A stretch of 64,000 nucleotides of DNA, from the NCBI GenBank assembly GCA_958295665.1, contig OY282560.1, positions 20,481,653 through 20,545,652 on the forward strand, read 5' to 3'. Shown in pieces: positions 35,093 to 46,182 of the stretch. A model generated the notes under the pieces. The model made no database searches, had not been told where the DNA came from, and saw nothing but the letters and a program-made list of their open reading frames with translations. Position 1 is the stretch's first letter. Each line of letters begins with the position of its first letter. The stretch comes from Tipula vernalis. Taxonomy: Eukaryota; Arthropoda; Insecta; Diptera; Tipulidae. The position numbers and the translations under genes are program-made.

Positions 35093-35841
35093 ACTTCGGT
35101 CTAATGAAAAACCAAAGTATTGAAATCCTGTCAAAAATGATGAAAAATTTGGTTGGTCCAAAACCACTTTTCTCGACGTTTTAAAAGTCCCTGAGTCTAA
35201 AAAAGCAAAAAAAAAAAATGTCCGTCCGTCTGTCCGGATGTCTGGATGTCTGATATCTGTACCAATGGTATCTCGAGAACGGCATGTTCGATTTAGAACG
35301 TTTTTTTGCCAATCTGTTTCTATGGCCAAGGCCGAGATTTGAAAAGCTTTTGGAATCTTTGCCTTTGAGGAAGGTATGCCATTGACATTTGAAAATGATA
35401 TCAGTCAAATGGCCGCCACGGCTACGCTTGCAGCACAATATCCTTTTCTATGACCAATTCGCACATTTGGGGATGTATGTCCTCGATAACTTCAAGAATT
35501 CCATCTTTAAGGTCTTGAATCGATTCTTCGAGAAATAACACGGTCAGGAAACTTTTCTTGCAAAATTGCGATTGTTTCGTTGCTTGTGTGGCACGTAGCG
35601 CCGTCTTGTTGAAAATAAACGGGTTGACTTAAAGTTGAGTTGGAGTTGAGTTGGGGCTGGAGAGGATATAGTGAGTTGTTGACCAATTTTTTATATATGC
35701 TGGCTTGAGGAGTGAGTTTGGCGTAAAGTGTGCGGTTTATGTAGTTGAGGGTTAAGTTGGGTTCCGTTTGCGAGTTGAATTAGGGTTGAGTTGCGGTAGA
35801 GTTTGGGTTGGATTAGGGTTTAGTAAGCAGTTGAGCAATCT

Positions 35842-35844
<3 letters not shown>
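35093..35844 (+). repeat. GTTGAG-rich interspersed repeat, copy B
   Basis: The head (35093-35400) holds TTTCTCGACGTTTTAAAAGT, GTCCGTCCGTCTGTCCGG and ATCTCGAGAACGG. The tail (35625-35840) holds GAGTTGAGTT units and ends at the (AT)n tract. A transposase relic (35437-35632) sits between head and tail. Head sequence matches copy D (62460-62745, inverted) almost base for base in places. Confidence 0.8.
35437..35632 (-). pseudogene. DDE transposase fragment (Tc1/mariner superfamily type)
   Basis: The minus strand reads VYFQQDGATCHTSNETIAI and LQEKFPDRVISRR, then after a frame break IQDLKDGILEVIEDI and HPQMCELVIE. QQDGATCHT with RVISRR is the catalytic region of a widespread insect DDE-endonuclease family. 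The stretch normally lying between RVISRR and the last part is deleted. Confidence 0.7.

Positions 35845-35930
<86 letters not shown>
35845..35930. repeat. (AT)n microsatellite, left part
   Basis: About 86 nt of almost pure AT dinucleotides end at the 5' LTR. The tract resumes at 41336, so the LTR element inserted into it. Confidence 0.95.
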
Positions 35931-35931
<1 letters not shown>

Positions 35932-36125
35932 GTAGAAAGAGAAGAGAACAAAAATAATAAAAAAAAATATAAAAAGCTATAGAGCCAAGCGTAATTTATT
36001 ATTTAATTATTGGGTCAGTAGTAAAAAGTCAATTACGTGAATCACATTACATTACATAAATAAATTGTTTTGTTTAAATCTTAAATTCCTGGTGCGTTTA
36101 AATTAAATAGTAGCAGAAGTCTACA
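35931..36125 (+). repeat. 5' LTR (195 bp)
   Basis: Begins TGTAGAAAGAGAAGAGAACA and ends GCAGAAGTCTACA. TG...CA ends are standard. The only difference from the 3' LTR I can see is one G/A around 36017. Confidence 0.95.
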
Positions 36126-36129
36126 AAAT

Positions 36130-36147
36130 TGGGGGCTCAACCGGGAT
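36130..36147 (+). other. primer-binding site, tRNA-Pro-like
   Basis: TGGGGGCTCAACCGGGAT stands 4 nt after the LTR. It matches the classical tRNA-Pro primer site (TGGGGGCTCGTCCGGGAT) at 16 of 18 positions. A different primer tRNA of the fly cannot be excluded. Confidence 0.65.
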
Positions 36148-36783
36148 CTGGTGCCACAATCTTAGTGATACACTGCGAACTTTCTCGATGAAAATATCGG
36201 ACGGTGATTCAAACAACGGTGAAGATTGATTGTACAATTGCGCGTTTACGGTGTTTATATAAAACGGTGCAAATTGATTATACAAGAAGTAACCTGGTAT
36301 TATATGGTGTTCTAATAAGATTAAGTTCATGTGGAAGTTTTCTTGATACATAGGAGCTTGCTTAATCTATGGAAGTATATTACTTGTATTAAAAGATTTT
36401 ATGTGCGAATTTAAGACAGTATTAACAAAACAAGTTTACAAGGTGAAAATTACGGAGTAAAATTTAAATTCATGTTACACAAATTACGGTGTTTTAAAGT
36501 CAAAACGATAAACGTGGCCCAGAATTTTAGGCAAATTGTGAGACTGTGCGGTTAATTGCTGTTATATTTTTACTACCAGTTGTGATAATAAACGATTTAA
36601 TTTGGTAGTGAATCAATCAAGTACAGCGAAGGTGTGAAGTCCGTTATATTGTACAGTGAACACAAAATTATTGCAAATTACGATATTTGGATAATCTCAG
36701 TTTTACATAAAGATAATTTGTGTGAGTACATATTAATAATTTTATCACTCAAATGGTATAAGATATTGATTGGTACGTACAAT

Positions 36784-37720
36784 ATGGGTCGAAAGAGAAA
36801 TAAAAATAAGACAAATGACAATGACGCTAGTGATTTTTGCGTTAAGATGATGAATATGATGAAGAGGGTAATGAATAATGAAGATACTATGGGTAGGGAC
36901 AGCACTCATGTACAACCACATACTACAGCTAGTACTTTACAAGCACAGAGTGATGGTTTAGATTCCAATCATACGTACGATGATAAAAAGAGGAGTTCGC
37001 GAGATGAAAGGATTGAACAACTAAGGCGAGAAAATGAACACTTAAAAAACAGCGCATCGGCTTCTCAATTGAACGATGTAGAACAGTGAGTTGAAATCAA
37101 AAGATGAATTGATTAGAAAATTGAGGCGTGAAAATGAATCGATGAAAAATAAAGGCAATCATGATACCACGGATTCAAGAAAATCTATTGAATCAGAATC
37201 CATTTCATCCTCTAGTGCAATCACACATACTATACCCCATCAAACCATTTCAATGTTTGGCTTCAAAGATGCTGAAGATTCACTTTGCAAATTTAGTGGT
37301 GATGACGATTACCTAATCCAGAAATTTATTATTGATGTTAGTGAAGCAGCCGAATGTTTAGGATGGTCAGATAAACAGAAACTTGTGTATGCAAAGAGAT
37401 TGCTACGAGTATGTGGACCGGCCAAACAGAGTTTGAGGATGACCAGTCAGATAGATTCTTGGGAAAAATTAGTCAAATTTCTTGAAGATGAATTTGGAAA
37501 TGATACAAATGAAGCACTGCATAAAAAACTGATGGAAAGAAGAAAAAAATGTAACGAAAGCCTCAAGGGCTACCTTATTTCGATGCGCGAAATTGGGGCA
37601 AGTGGTAATGTGTCAGATGAGGCGATAATACAATATTGTATAGACGGAATTATTGATTATGAACCTAACAAGGCCATTTTGTTTGGACATCAAATATGCA
37701 TGATTTCAAAAAAAAGCTAG
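36784..37720 (+). pseudogene. gag of the young LTR element, in two frames
   Basis: The first block (36784-37089) starts MGRKRNKNKTND and ends in a TGA. It contains a heptad-like coiled coil (RIEQLRRENEHLKN). The second block (37091-37720) repeats the pattern (LIRKLRRENESMKN) and continues into a capsid-like region (FGFKDAEDSLCKFSGDDDYL, EDEFGN, RRKKCNESLKGYLISMREIG). A one-base shift near 37080-37090 separates the blocks. The second block ends at 37720, just after an A8 run. Gag forms the particle shell and binds the element's RNA in the cytoplasm (family knowledge). Confidence 0.85.
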
Positions 37721-39576
37721 GACTGTATGAAGAGATTAAGAAGAAAGCAAGCCAGCATAATAAATCCATCAGCGGTGTCAATACTTCTAGTTCAAAACCA
37801 GGTGAAAACACTACACCACAAAAGGCAAATCGGAATCGTCGATTTGAATTAAGATGTTTCGGTTGCGGTGAAATGAATCATGCAGGAAAAGATTGTCCAC
37901 GAAAATCAGACGGTCCCAAGTGGGTCAAATGTAACAAGTATGGTCACCTTTCGAGAAATTACCCAGCAGTAGAAGGTGCGAAGGTGTTAGCTGTGCATGA
38001 AAATCCGAATATTGAAGAAACTGATGTGCAAGTACTTTGTAACTTTTCGACACGGAAAGACGTTGTGAAAATTGAAATCAATGGAAGAGAATTGTTTGCT
38101 CTGGTGGACAGCGGCAGTGATATTAGCATAATGGCATATAACAAATATAGGTATATTGGCACTCCTAAGCTTGATGAAAATATTTTAACTTTCATTGCTG
38201 CTGGTCCTCAGAAAATTAATACTGTTGGTCGTTTTATCGCTAACGTGCTGATTGATGGTGAACAATATGAGACTATTTTTCATATTGTACAAGATTCGGT
38301 TTTACCTGTTGATGTCATAGTTGGTCGAGAGCTGATGAATCAAACTATAACAGTAATAACGCCCACGAGTATTACCATGAAGAAGTTCCCGCCTGAAGTC
38401 TGTCTACTGCATAACATTGAGGTAGATCTGACGCATATTAATGATGATAATGTTAGCAACGAAGTAAAAAGAATGATTATTAATTACAATCCTACCAACA
38501 AAACTTTAAATTCTAATATCGAATTGAAACTCACCCTAAAAGACGAAAAACCCATAGCACAGAATCCCAGAAGACTATCTCCCATGGAACTTGTCATTGT
38601 CCGTAATCAAGTTAGTGAATGGTTAAATGAAGGTGTTATACAACCGAGTTCATCTGACTATGCGAGTCCGGTGGTGTTAACCAACAAAAAGGATGGATCG
38701 AAGAGGCTCTGCATAGACTATCGGAGATTAAATGAAGTTGTTGTGAAAGACAGATTTCCGCTCCCTCTGATTGAAGATGAGATCATTAAAATCCAGGGTG
38801 CCAAATATTTCACAACGCTTGACTTGCGTAACGGATTCTTTCATGTGCCTATTGCGAAAGATTCACAAAAGTATACTGCCTTTGTAACCCCCTTCGGACT
38901 TTATGAATTTTTGCGAGCTCCGTTTGGGTTATGCAATAGCCCAGCTGTCTTCATGCGATTTATAGTCAATATTTTTCGGGATCTGTGCACTAAGGGAGTA
39001 ATGTGTGTTTATTTAGACGATCTAATTGTACCTGCTAAGACTATTGAAGAGGCGTTGGAGAAGCTAAACTCAGTTTTGAGAGTATCAGAGCAGAATGGCC
39101 TACACATAAAATGGAGTAAATGTCAATTTCTCCGACTATCAGTGGAATACCTCGGTTATCAAGTAGCTGGTGGCACTATTAAACTCTCAGAGGCAAAGAC
39201 GCAGGCGATTCGAAAATTCAGTGTTCCAAAAAATTTAAAAAAAATACAAAGTTTTCTGGGACTTACAGGCTATTTCCGTAAATTTGTGGAAGGCTATGCC
39301 ATGATAGTAAGGCCATTAACACATTTGCTATCGAAAGATGTCGAATTTCACTTTGGTCCAGAACAGGCGACATCATTCGAGAAAATCAAAGAATTATTAG
39401 TCAATCATCCCGTTTTGAAGATTTATTGTATGGAAGCGGAAACAGAACTCCATACAGATGCTTGTAAGTTTGGCCTCGGTGCTATACTGCTTCAAAAATC
39501 GGTTGATGATCAGCAATTCCATCCAGTATATTACTTCTCCAAAAAAAATAACATCTTGTCAAGAACGATATTGTAG
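37696..39576 (+). CDS. nucleocapsid, protease, RT and part of RNase H of the young LTR element
   Basis: The 626-codon open frame begins in the tail of gag. It contains a CCHC knuckle (CFGCGEMNHAGKDC, 37855-37896). The second knuckle is damaged: CNKYGHLSRNY has Tyr at two Cys positions, both explained by G-to-A changes. The protease loop is LVDSGSDIS (about 38104). RT runs from about 38500, with motif A TTLDLRNGF and motif C VYLDDLIV (about 39009-39030). FLGLTGYFRKF precedes RNase H (LHTDACKFGLGAILL). The frame ends at an A8 run (39541-39548). RT and RNase H copy the RNA into DNA in the particle. Confidence 0.9.
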   Translation: MHDFKKKLGLYEEIKKKASQHNKSISGVNTSSSKPGENTTPQKANRNRRFELRCFGCGEMNHAGKDCPRKSDGPKWVKCNKYGHLSRNYPAVEGAKVLAVHENPNIEETDVQVLCNFSTRKDVVKIEINGRELFALVDSGSDISIMAYNKYRYIGTPKLDENILTFIAAGPQKINTVGRFIANVLIDGEQYETIFHIVQDSVLPVDVIVGRELMNQTITVITPTSITMKKFPPEVCLLHNIEVDLTHINDDNVSNEVKRMIINYNPTNKTLNSNIELKLTLKDEKPIAQNPRRLSPMELVIVRNQVSEWLNEGVIQPSSSDYASPVVLTNKKDGSKRLCIDYRRLNEVVVKDRFPLPLIEDEIIKIQGAKYFTTLDLRNGFFHVPIAKDSQKYTAFVTPFGLYEFLRAPFGLCNSPAVFMRFIVNIFRDLCTKGVMCVYLDDLIVPAKTIEEALEKLNSVLRVSEQNGLHIKWSKCQFLRLSVEYLGYQVAGGTIKLSEAKTQAIRKFSVPKNLKKIQSFLGLTGYFRKFVEGYAMIVRPLTHLLSKDVEFHFGPEQATSFEKIKELLVNHPVLKIYCMEAETELHTDACKFGLGAILLQKSVDDQQFHPVYYFSKKNNILSRTIL

Positions 39577-40177
39577 TTACGAGTTGGAAGTCTTGGCGAT
39601 TGTCACAGCATTAAAAAAATTCAGAGTGTATTTGCTGGGTCTAAATTTTAAGATCGTCACGGATTGTGCAGCGTTCAAAGGAACAATGGAGCGCAGAGAA
39701 TTGACGTTTCGAATTGCCGGGTGGGCAATGCATCTCCAGGAATTTGATTATGTGTTGGAGCATCGTGCTGGAAGCCGGATGCGCTACCATGTAGATGCTC
39801 TAAGTCGAGAACCAATCGTATTGCTAGTCAAAAATAATGTGTTGAATAGAGTGAAAGCGGCTCAGAAAGATGATCTTGAATTGAAGACAATTTTCAAACT
39901 GCTCGAGGACGGTGAGTATGATAACTATGTTACTAACCGTGATTGCTTATTTAAGGTGGAGAATGGTATTTCGCTTTTGGTGGTTCCGAAGAAAATGCAG
40001 ATGGAAATCATCAAAATGTGTCATGACCAGGGTCATTTTGCTGTCAAAAAAACGCAAGAACTGGTGGGTCGGCAGTACTATATCCCCAAACTGGTTCAAA
40101 AGATTAAGACGTGCATAATGAATTGTATTAAATGTATAATGGCGGAACGCAAGTCGGGCGACAAGAGGGATTCTTGA
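39540..40177 (+). pseudogene. RNase H end and integrase zinc domain of the young LTR element
   Basis: The open frame continues pol one base out of phase: RYCSYELEVLAIVTALKKF, FKIVTDCAAFKGT and HRAGSRMRYHVDALSRE are RNase H. CHDQGHFAVKKT with CIMNCIKC near 40018-40137 is the HHCC zinc-binding part of integrase. The frame ends at 40177 and the rest of integrase continues in another phase from about 40160. Confidence 0.85.
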
Positions 40178-41124
40178 ATCCCTTGCCGAAAGGTGATTTA
40201 CCATTGGTCACATACCACTTAGATCATCTTGGGAGTTTAGTGGCTACAAAGAAACAGTATCGCTACATATTTTGTATTGTAGATGGTTTCTCCAAATTTG
40301 TGTGGTTGTATCCCACTAAAACTCTTTCAGCGAAAGAAGTAATTCAGAAAATGGAGTTGCAGAAAGCCATTTTTGGAAATCCAAAAATCATTGTTGCTGA
40401 TCGTGGAGGTGCTTTCCGCTCTGCTGAATTTCTGGAGTATTGTGATTCGCAACAAATCAGTTTACGAGCAATAGCTACGGGAATGCCTACGGGCAACGGT
40501 CAAGTCGAGCGTATATTCCGAATTGTTATACCAGCTTTAACAAAACTTGCTGTTGAAGATGCTGATAATTGGTATAAACATATTGATAAGTTGCAACGGT
40601 ACCTTAACAATACATATCAACGTAGTATTGGAATGTCACCTTTCGAGTTGCTGGTGGGTACTAAAATGCGCTGTCCAGAAGATATAAAGATGAAAGAAGC
40701 TATTGAAGAAGAGTTGGCCCAGGATTTCAATCGAGAGCGACAGAGTCTGAGGGATGAAGCAAAACAAAATATTCAGAAGGTTCAAGACGAGAATAAGCGG
40801 ACATTCAACAAGCGTCGAAAAAAACCACACAAATATAAGGTCGGTGACTTGGTGATGAATAAGCGCATTCAATTCAGTGGAGGCAACAAGATTCAAGCTA
40901 AATTTCTAGGTCCCTATGATGTAGTAAAGGCGAATGGAAAAGACCGATATGACGTTAACAAGGTTGGTCAAACAGAGGGTCCTATATTGACTTCTACTAG
41001 TGCCGAGAATAAGAAACCTTATTATGTTGGGTTGTCCGACGATGATTATGAAGACGATTCTGAAGATGATGTTGATGCAGTTCGCGATGAGACAAACAAT
41101 ACTGATGTCATCCTGGCCGGATAA
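40160..41124 (+). CDS. integrase core and C-terminal region of the young LTR element
   Basis: The open frame contains the DDE core: HLDHLGSL (first Asp, about 40218), VADRGGAFRS (second Asp, about 40400) and GNGQVERIF (Glu, about 40508). A basic region follows (NKRRKKPHKYKVGDLVM, LGPYDVV), the usual C-terminal DNA-binding fold. The last 30 residues are acidic. The coding frame ends 17 nt before the 3' LTR. No env gene is present, so this is an intracellular element. Confidence 0.9.
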
Positions 41125-41140
41125 CATAGCAGGATGGCCG

Positions 41141-41621
<481 letters not shown>

Positions 41622-41810
41622 AAACCTCACTACAACGGAAATCGACGAGACCCGTTAAATTGAGGATTTATAAAAAATTTATTGGAATTCTTTATCCAAT
41701 TTTGATGAAATGCAGCATTTCCAATGGAAATGGGATACTCAAATGATTTTTGGATAAAGTTCTGAAATATGACCAAGTACGACGGAAATTGACTATTTCT
41801 TAACCGATTA

Positions 41811-42185
41811 TGATTAATTCAACTCACACATTAATCCCGAAATGGATCTCTTAATATCTTCCACTCAGCCTTCAACTCAATATATAAATCAACTTCCATC
41901 TCAATCACAACATAATTCTAACCGCAATCACCAAATTAACTGCCACCTAAACACACAAATCAATCATCAAATCAACCCCAAATCAACTTTCAACCCCTAA
42001 TCAACTCTTAAATAATTCCCCAACCGAACAACTTACTTAACAGCAATGCAGGCTAACTAAACCTTAGCTCAACTTCAACTCAACTTAGCTCGAACAGAAT
42101 CTCAACCCTATGCTCAATTCATACCATCATACCACCATACCATCATACCATCATACCATCATACCATCATACAATCATACCGTCA
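41811..42185 (-). repeat. GTTGAG-rich repeat tail, copy C, ending in (TACCATCA)n
   Basis: Read on the minus strand this is the GTTGAG-type tail. On the plus strand it starts TGATTAATTC exactly like copy D at 61411, then CAACTCAA-type units. It ends in about eight copies of CATACCAT-type units at 42122-42185. The head is absent. The flanking 41619-41810 begins GGGAAACCTCACTACAACGG, a possible pogo-like end. Confidence 0.7.
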
Positions 42186-42346
42186 TCAAAAATTGACTCT
42201 ATTTTTGAAGTTTTAGAAATTCTTCTGTAGTAACTCTAGGTTACTCTCAAGGAGGAGATGAATGTTTGAGTAATGAATATCTATGTAAAATTTGGTTCAA
42301 ATCACATACATATATACTGTACTATATAAACACTCGCTTTTAAATA

Positions 42347-42959
42347 CAGTAAAACCTCATTTCAACAGACACTCAATTTAGTGGAATCCACACTTTAACG
42401 GACCAACTTATAAGTTCCATGCAACTGAAGCTTTCCAATGAAAACCTCCCTTAGATAAGCTGACACTTTATTAGAGCGGACACGGATAAATATTTCTGCG
42501 ATGATATACTTGTTTTACGAGTACAATTCAAATTAAAACTTTATCACTTTAATTTGTTCCTTTTACACTTCAAATTTAACCTTTAGTAAATTCTATGTAT
42601 GGCCAATTCGGGTGGAAGGTTGAACTTTACAATTTTTTAGCCGGTTTTAGTGAAATTTGATATCAATGATTGAAATGCGATTCTTAAATGGTTTTTGGAT
42701 AAAATTCTAGAATATGGCCAAAAAATAAATGAAATTTGACATGTGCATTGGAAATGGGATTGTAAAACGATTTTCAAACGAATTTCTGGAATATGGCCAA
42801 TGAGGGCGGAACTTGACTATTTCTTTACCGATATGAGTAAAATTTGACATCTGCGATGGAAATTTGGTTCTAAACTAAGTTTCAAATAAAAAAATCAATT
42901 TAGAATTCCATTTCCAACAAGGAGTATTTACTGTGTTTCCCTACATGGAGTATTTACTG
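42347..42959. mobile_element. possible pogo/Tigger-like MITE
   Basis: The left end CAGTAAAACCTCATTTCAAC with the later AGAGCGGACACGG resembles pogo/Tigger terminal sequence (family knowledge). The right end GGAGTATTTACTGTG inverts to CACAGTAAATACTCC and occurs twice in tandem. The inner blocks AAATTTGACATNTGCNATGGAAAT repeat several times. No transposase is present. Confidence 0.4.
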
Positions 42960-43001
42960 TGGACAATTAGAACAACATTTTGCAACGTACCACGTATCGG
43001 A

Positions 43002-43682
43002 TGGGAATAGTGCCGAAAGACCGAATATCGAAAGGCCGAATGCCGAAAAGCCGAACGCCGAAAGACCGAATGCCGAAAGGCCGAATTTGTCGAAAGGCCG
43101 AATGTGGCGAAAGGTCGAATGTAGAAAGGTCGAAAGGTCGAATATCGAAAAGCCGAATTTCGAAAAGCTGAATGTGTTGAAAGGCCGAATAGGTGAAAAG
43201 GCCGAATTTCGAAAGGCTGTTTGTGTCGAAATTGATATTAATTTTTCATCTTTTTATGAATGAAATTTTTCAAAATTTATATTTTTATCAAAATTTGTGC
43301 ATATGTTTAATAATAAATCGCCTAAAATATTAAAACCTTTTTTGTCATTTAATTAAAAATTAATTAATTATAATAAAAAAAGAAAAAGAAATAAATTTCT
43401 TTTCCGGCAAAATTTGATCACATTAATATGCTACAAAACAGGATTTAATAGCATGTATTTTCAATTTTAATTCAATTTAATTCACTTTACATTATGAAAT
43501 AAATTCAATGGTTTTAAATATTGATTTCAATCAATTAAGTGAAGGAAACTTTAATGAAAGTTAGGCCTTTCGACCCAATCGGCCATTAGACATTCGACCT
43601 TTCGACACATTCGGCCATAAGACATTCCCCCTTTCCTCCCCTTTTGACATTCGGCCTTCGGACATTCGGCCTTTGAACACTG
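43002..43682. mobile_element. array-ended MITE, copy 2
   Basis: Same design as 25650-26366: a left array of CGAAAGGCCGAAT-like units (43011-43215), a shared AT-rich spacer, and a shorter right array in inverse orientation (43560-43680). Both left ends begin GGGAATAG-GCCGAAAG or GGAATAG-GCCGAAAG. The right array has lost several units. Confidence 0.85.
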
Positions 43683-43899
43683 AACGGTGTTGGATAACCT
43701 TCCAAGTCGTTCGTTTCTATTGAATTGGGTTGAAACGGACACATACACGGTGTTACAAAAACTTTTTGGAACGGAGAACATCGGTAACCAAACCTATAAC
43801 GTAGTTACTAAATGTGATCATTTCAAATCGGATACTCATGTGTTGGACGCTCCCTGAAAAATTTGGCAGAGCAATTTTGAAAGAGTGTTGTAATCAAAC

Positions 43900-45750
43900 A
43901 TACATATTTAGGACCGCTGCTCTCTAAAAGAAGAATCCGACATTATTGGATGTTCTTACTTTAGCAGACATATACGACAGCACATATAAGACGGTGGACG
44001 CAATCCAGGGGAAGGAAAATATTCTCTTGCCAGAGGTTTATTAAATGGTAGTACACAAGCACCAGGGGAAAGTCGCGACATCGATATTCCGGTCATCGTT
44101 CCACAATCGCAAATCATGCCAAGATTGTGGAAGGAAACACAAAAAGGAATCTTGTTGATTTAGACAAGCTTAATATCATCAGTGTGGTAAGGTAGGTCAT
44201 ATAGAATATGTTTGCCAAAAATAATCCGAGTAAATCAGAACCTTAGAGGTCACCGAGCAAGTCCTTTAGCTGAGATAACGAGAACTAACCGGAAAGTGAT
44301 GATAAACATATAGATACAAGTGCTACTTGTACCACGATTAGCGCGACCGGCTACAAACAATTGGGGAAATCACCCTGTCAACCACCCTGAAGCACAGAAG
44401 TTCGACGAATTCTGTACAAATTTAAATCTACCCGTTACTTGTTCGGATTCTGGAGTGGGTTACATACTGGGCATGGATGCTTTTGATCGTTTGGAACTTC
44501 AAATAATAGCAAAGAAAAATCCAAGGTGGTTCGAGCACTTAAGTCAAATTCGGAGGTAAGAAAAGAGCAGTCGAGCTAACGTTAAAATATCCCAATATAT
44601 TTGTAAATAAAATTGGATGTTACTCGACATATAAAGCTAGTTTAAAGTTGAAGGAGAATGCTGAACCTAAGTTTTGCAAGGCATCCTGTTTGGATGACGA
44701 AATCTGGAAGTCGGTTTCTACGTCTGATTGGGCAGCACCAATTCTAACCGTGGCGAAAAAGGATGGTTATACAGGAGATACAGGTCCGAACTGTACTGTA
44801 TACCTAGGATGGAGGAACAGAGGAAGAAGAAGTAGTCGTACTCGACATTCCATTTGGCATATCCGCAGTACTAAAGACTACCGATGGGAGTTTCCAGTTC
44901 AGCTGCGATATTTCAAAAATTTCATGAGTATGTGTTAATTGATTTGTTAGGGGACGCAAATTATTTGGATGACATCATCGTGGCAGGCAACAATTTAAAT
45001 GAACACTTGCGAGTATACTTGAATCGATATTCCAAAGACTTCAAGAACGTGGTCTGACTGTCAAATTAGAGAAGTATAAATTCGCAGAGACCAAAGTTGA
45101 TTACCTAGGCCATAATATAGACGAAAAACCGAGACCAAGTCAGAAGTTTTTGCACTTCTGATTGACTTGATGAAGGAAGATGCTGAATTCACGTGGAGTT
45201 CTGTTCTACAAAAAGCCTTTGACACAGTAAAAAACAGAATAATTGAGACGACTAAACTAGTTCATTTCCGTGATGATTATCCAGTGTTTGGAACAACAGA
45301 TGCATCTATGTAATTTTTGGGCCGAGCAACAAACTACCTGTAGTGACTGCAAATCGATTAGCGAGATGGACGATTATCCTCATATTGAAATTTTGATGAT
45401 AATGAGGAAGCCTTTACAGAAGTAATGGTCTTCCCCTTAATTCGAAGAAGATTGCTGAGTTAATACAAGTGGATCCTTTTCTAAAAAGGGAATCGAAGAT
45501 TTGTTTTCTTAATTTGAAAAGAGAATGACAAGGCTTGAGCGTGTGAATGCTTTCCTCGTCTTCCCTACCTGGTACCGCTTGAAATGCGTTACAGGTTCAA
45601 AGGTTTTATTGCAGGGGGAAACATTAAGCATCTGACCCAAGGCTACCAGTGTTCACTCAAAATTTACCAACTGAATCACCAAGAAGATCGGCTAGAGACA
45701 AACATCCGGTTGTACGTTTTGTTCCGGGAACATGAATGTAAAAGAGATTA
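43900..45750 (+). mobile_element. Ty3/Gypsy relic, mag-like
   Basis: Order on the plus strand: a gag zinc region (SCQDCGRKHKKE near 44115, then HQCGKVGHIEYVCQK at 44190-44235), a protease-RT linker (YILGMDAFDRLEL, 44465-44500), the RT start (LKLKENAEPKFCKA, SVSTSDWAAPILTVAKKDG, 44640-44770), RT motif C (ANYLDDIIVAGNNLNEHL, 44955-45010), LTVKLEKYKFAETKVDYLGH (45050-45110), an RNase H start (FRDDYPVFGTTDAS, 45265-45310) and a C-terminal PRRSARDKHPVVRF (45680-45720). Integrase is deleted. Frames break many times. The motif set fits the mag clade. Confidence 0.75.
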
Positions 45751-46182
45751 ACATATCAATAACAAGAAGCAGCATTATTTAACTCTTGTGTGGTTTGTGG
45801 AAAGATCTCCGTCCAACGGACTGCCACCTATCCGGCAATGTGCTACATCCAACATGACGAATCACCAAAGAGATTCTTGATTAAATCCAACGACCAAACC
45901 TAAGGCAACATCCTTGAACGTATAACAAAACCGAAGGTTTTTGGGAAAAGGAAAGGTATGTTAGTAATAAAGAATCGACCTGGTTATGTTAGTAATATAT
46001 TTCTGGAAAGTTTTCACTCCTTCGCAACCTAAAATAAGATAAAAAATTAGTAAGGAATGACTTCCAGGAGGTTCTTCTAAAAATCGAAATTAAAAGAATT
46101 AATTAACAATAATTAACATTAATGCAAACTAATGACTAATTCAATTAAATTAACCAACCAATTTTCTTTATTTTTCCAGGAA

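Noticed and set aside
46132..46182. Upstream ATG at 46132 as start of the chitinase-like protein
   Set aside because: A strong acceptor ends at 46179 and the ATG at 46183 begins a proper signal peptide; the upstream codons are intronic.
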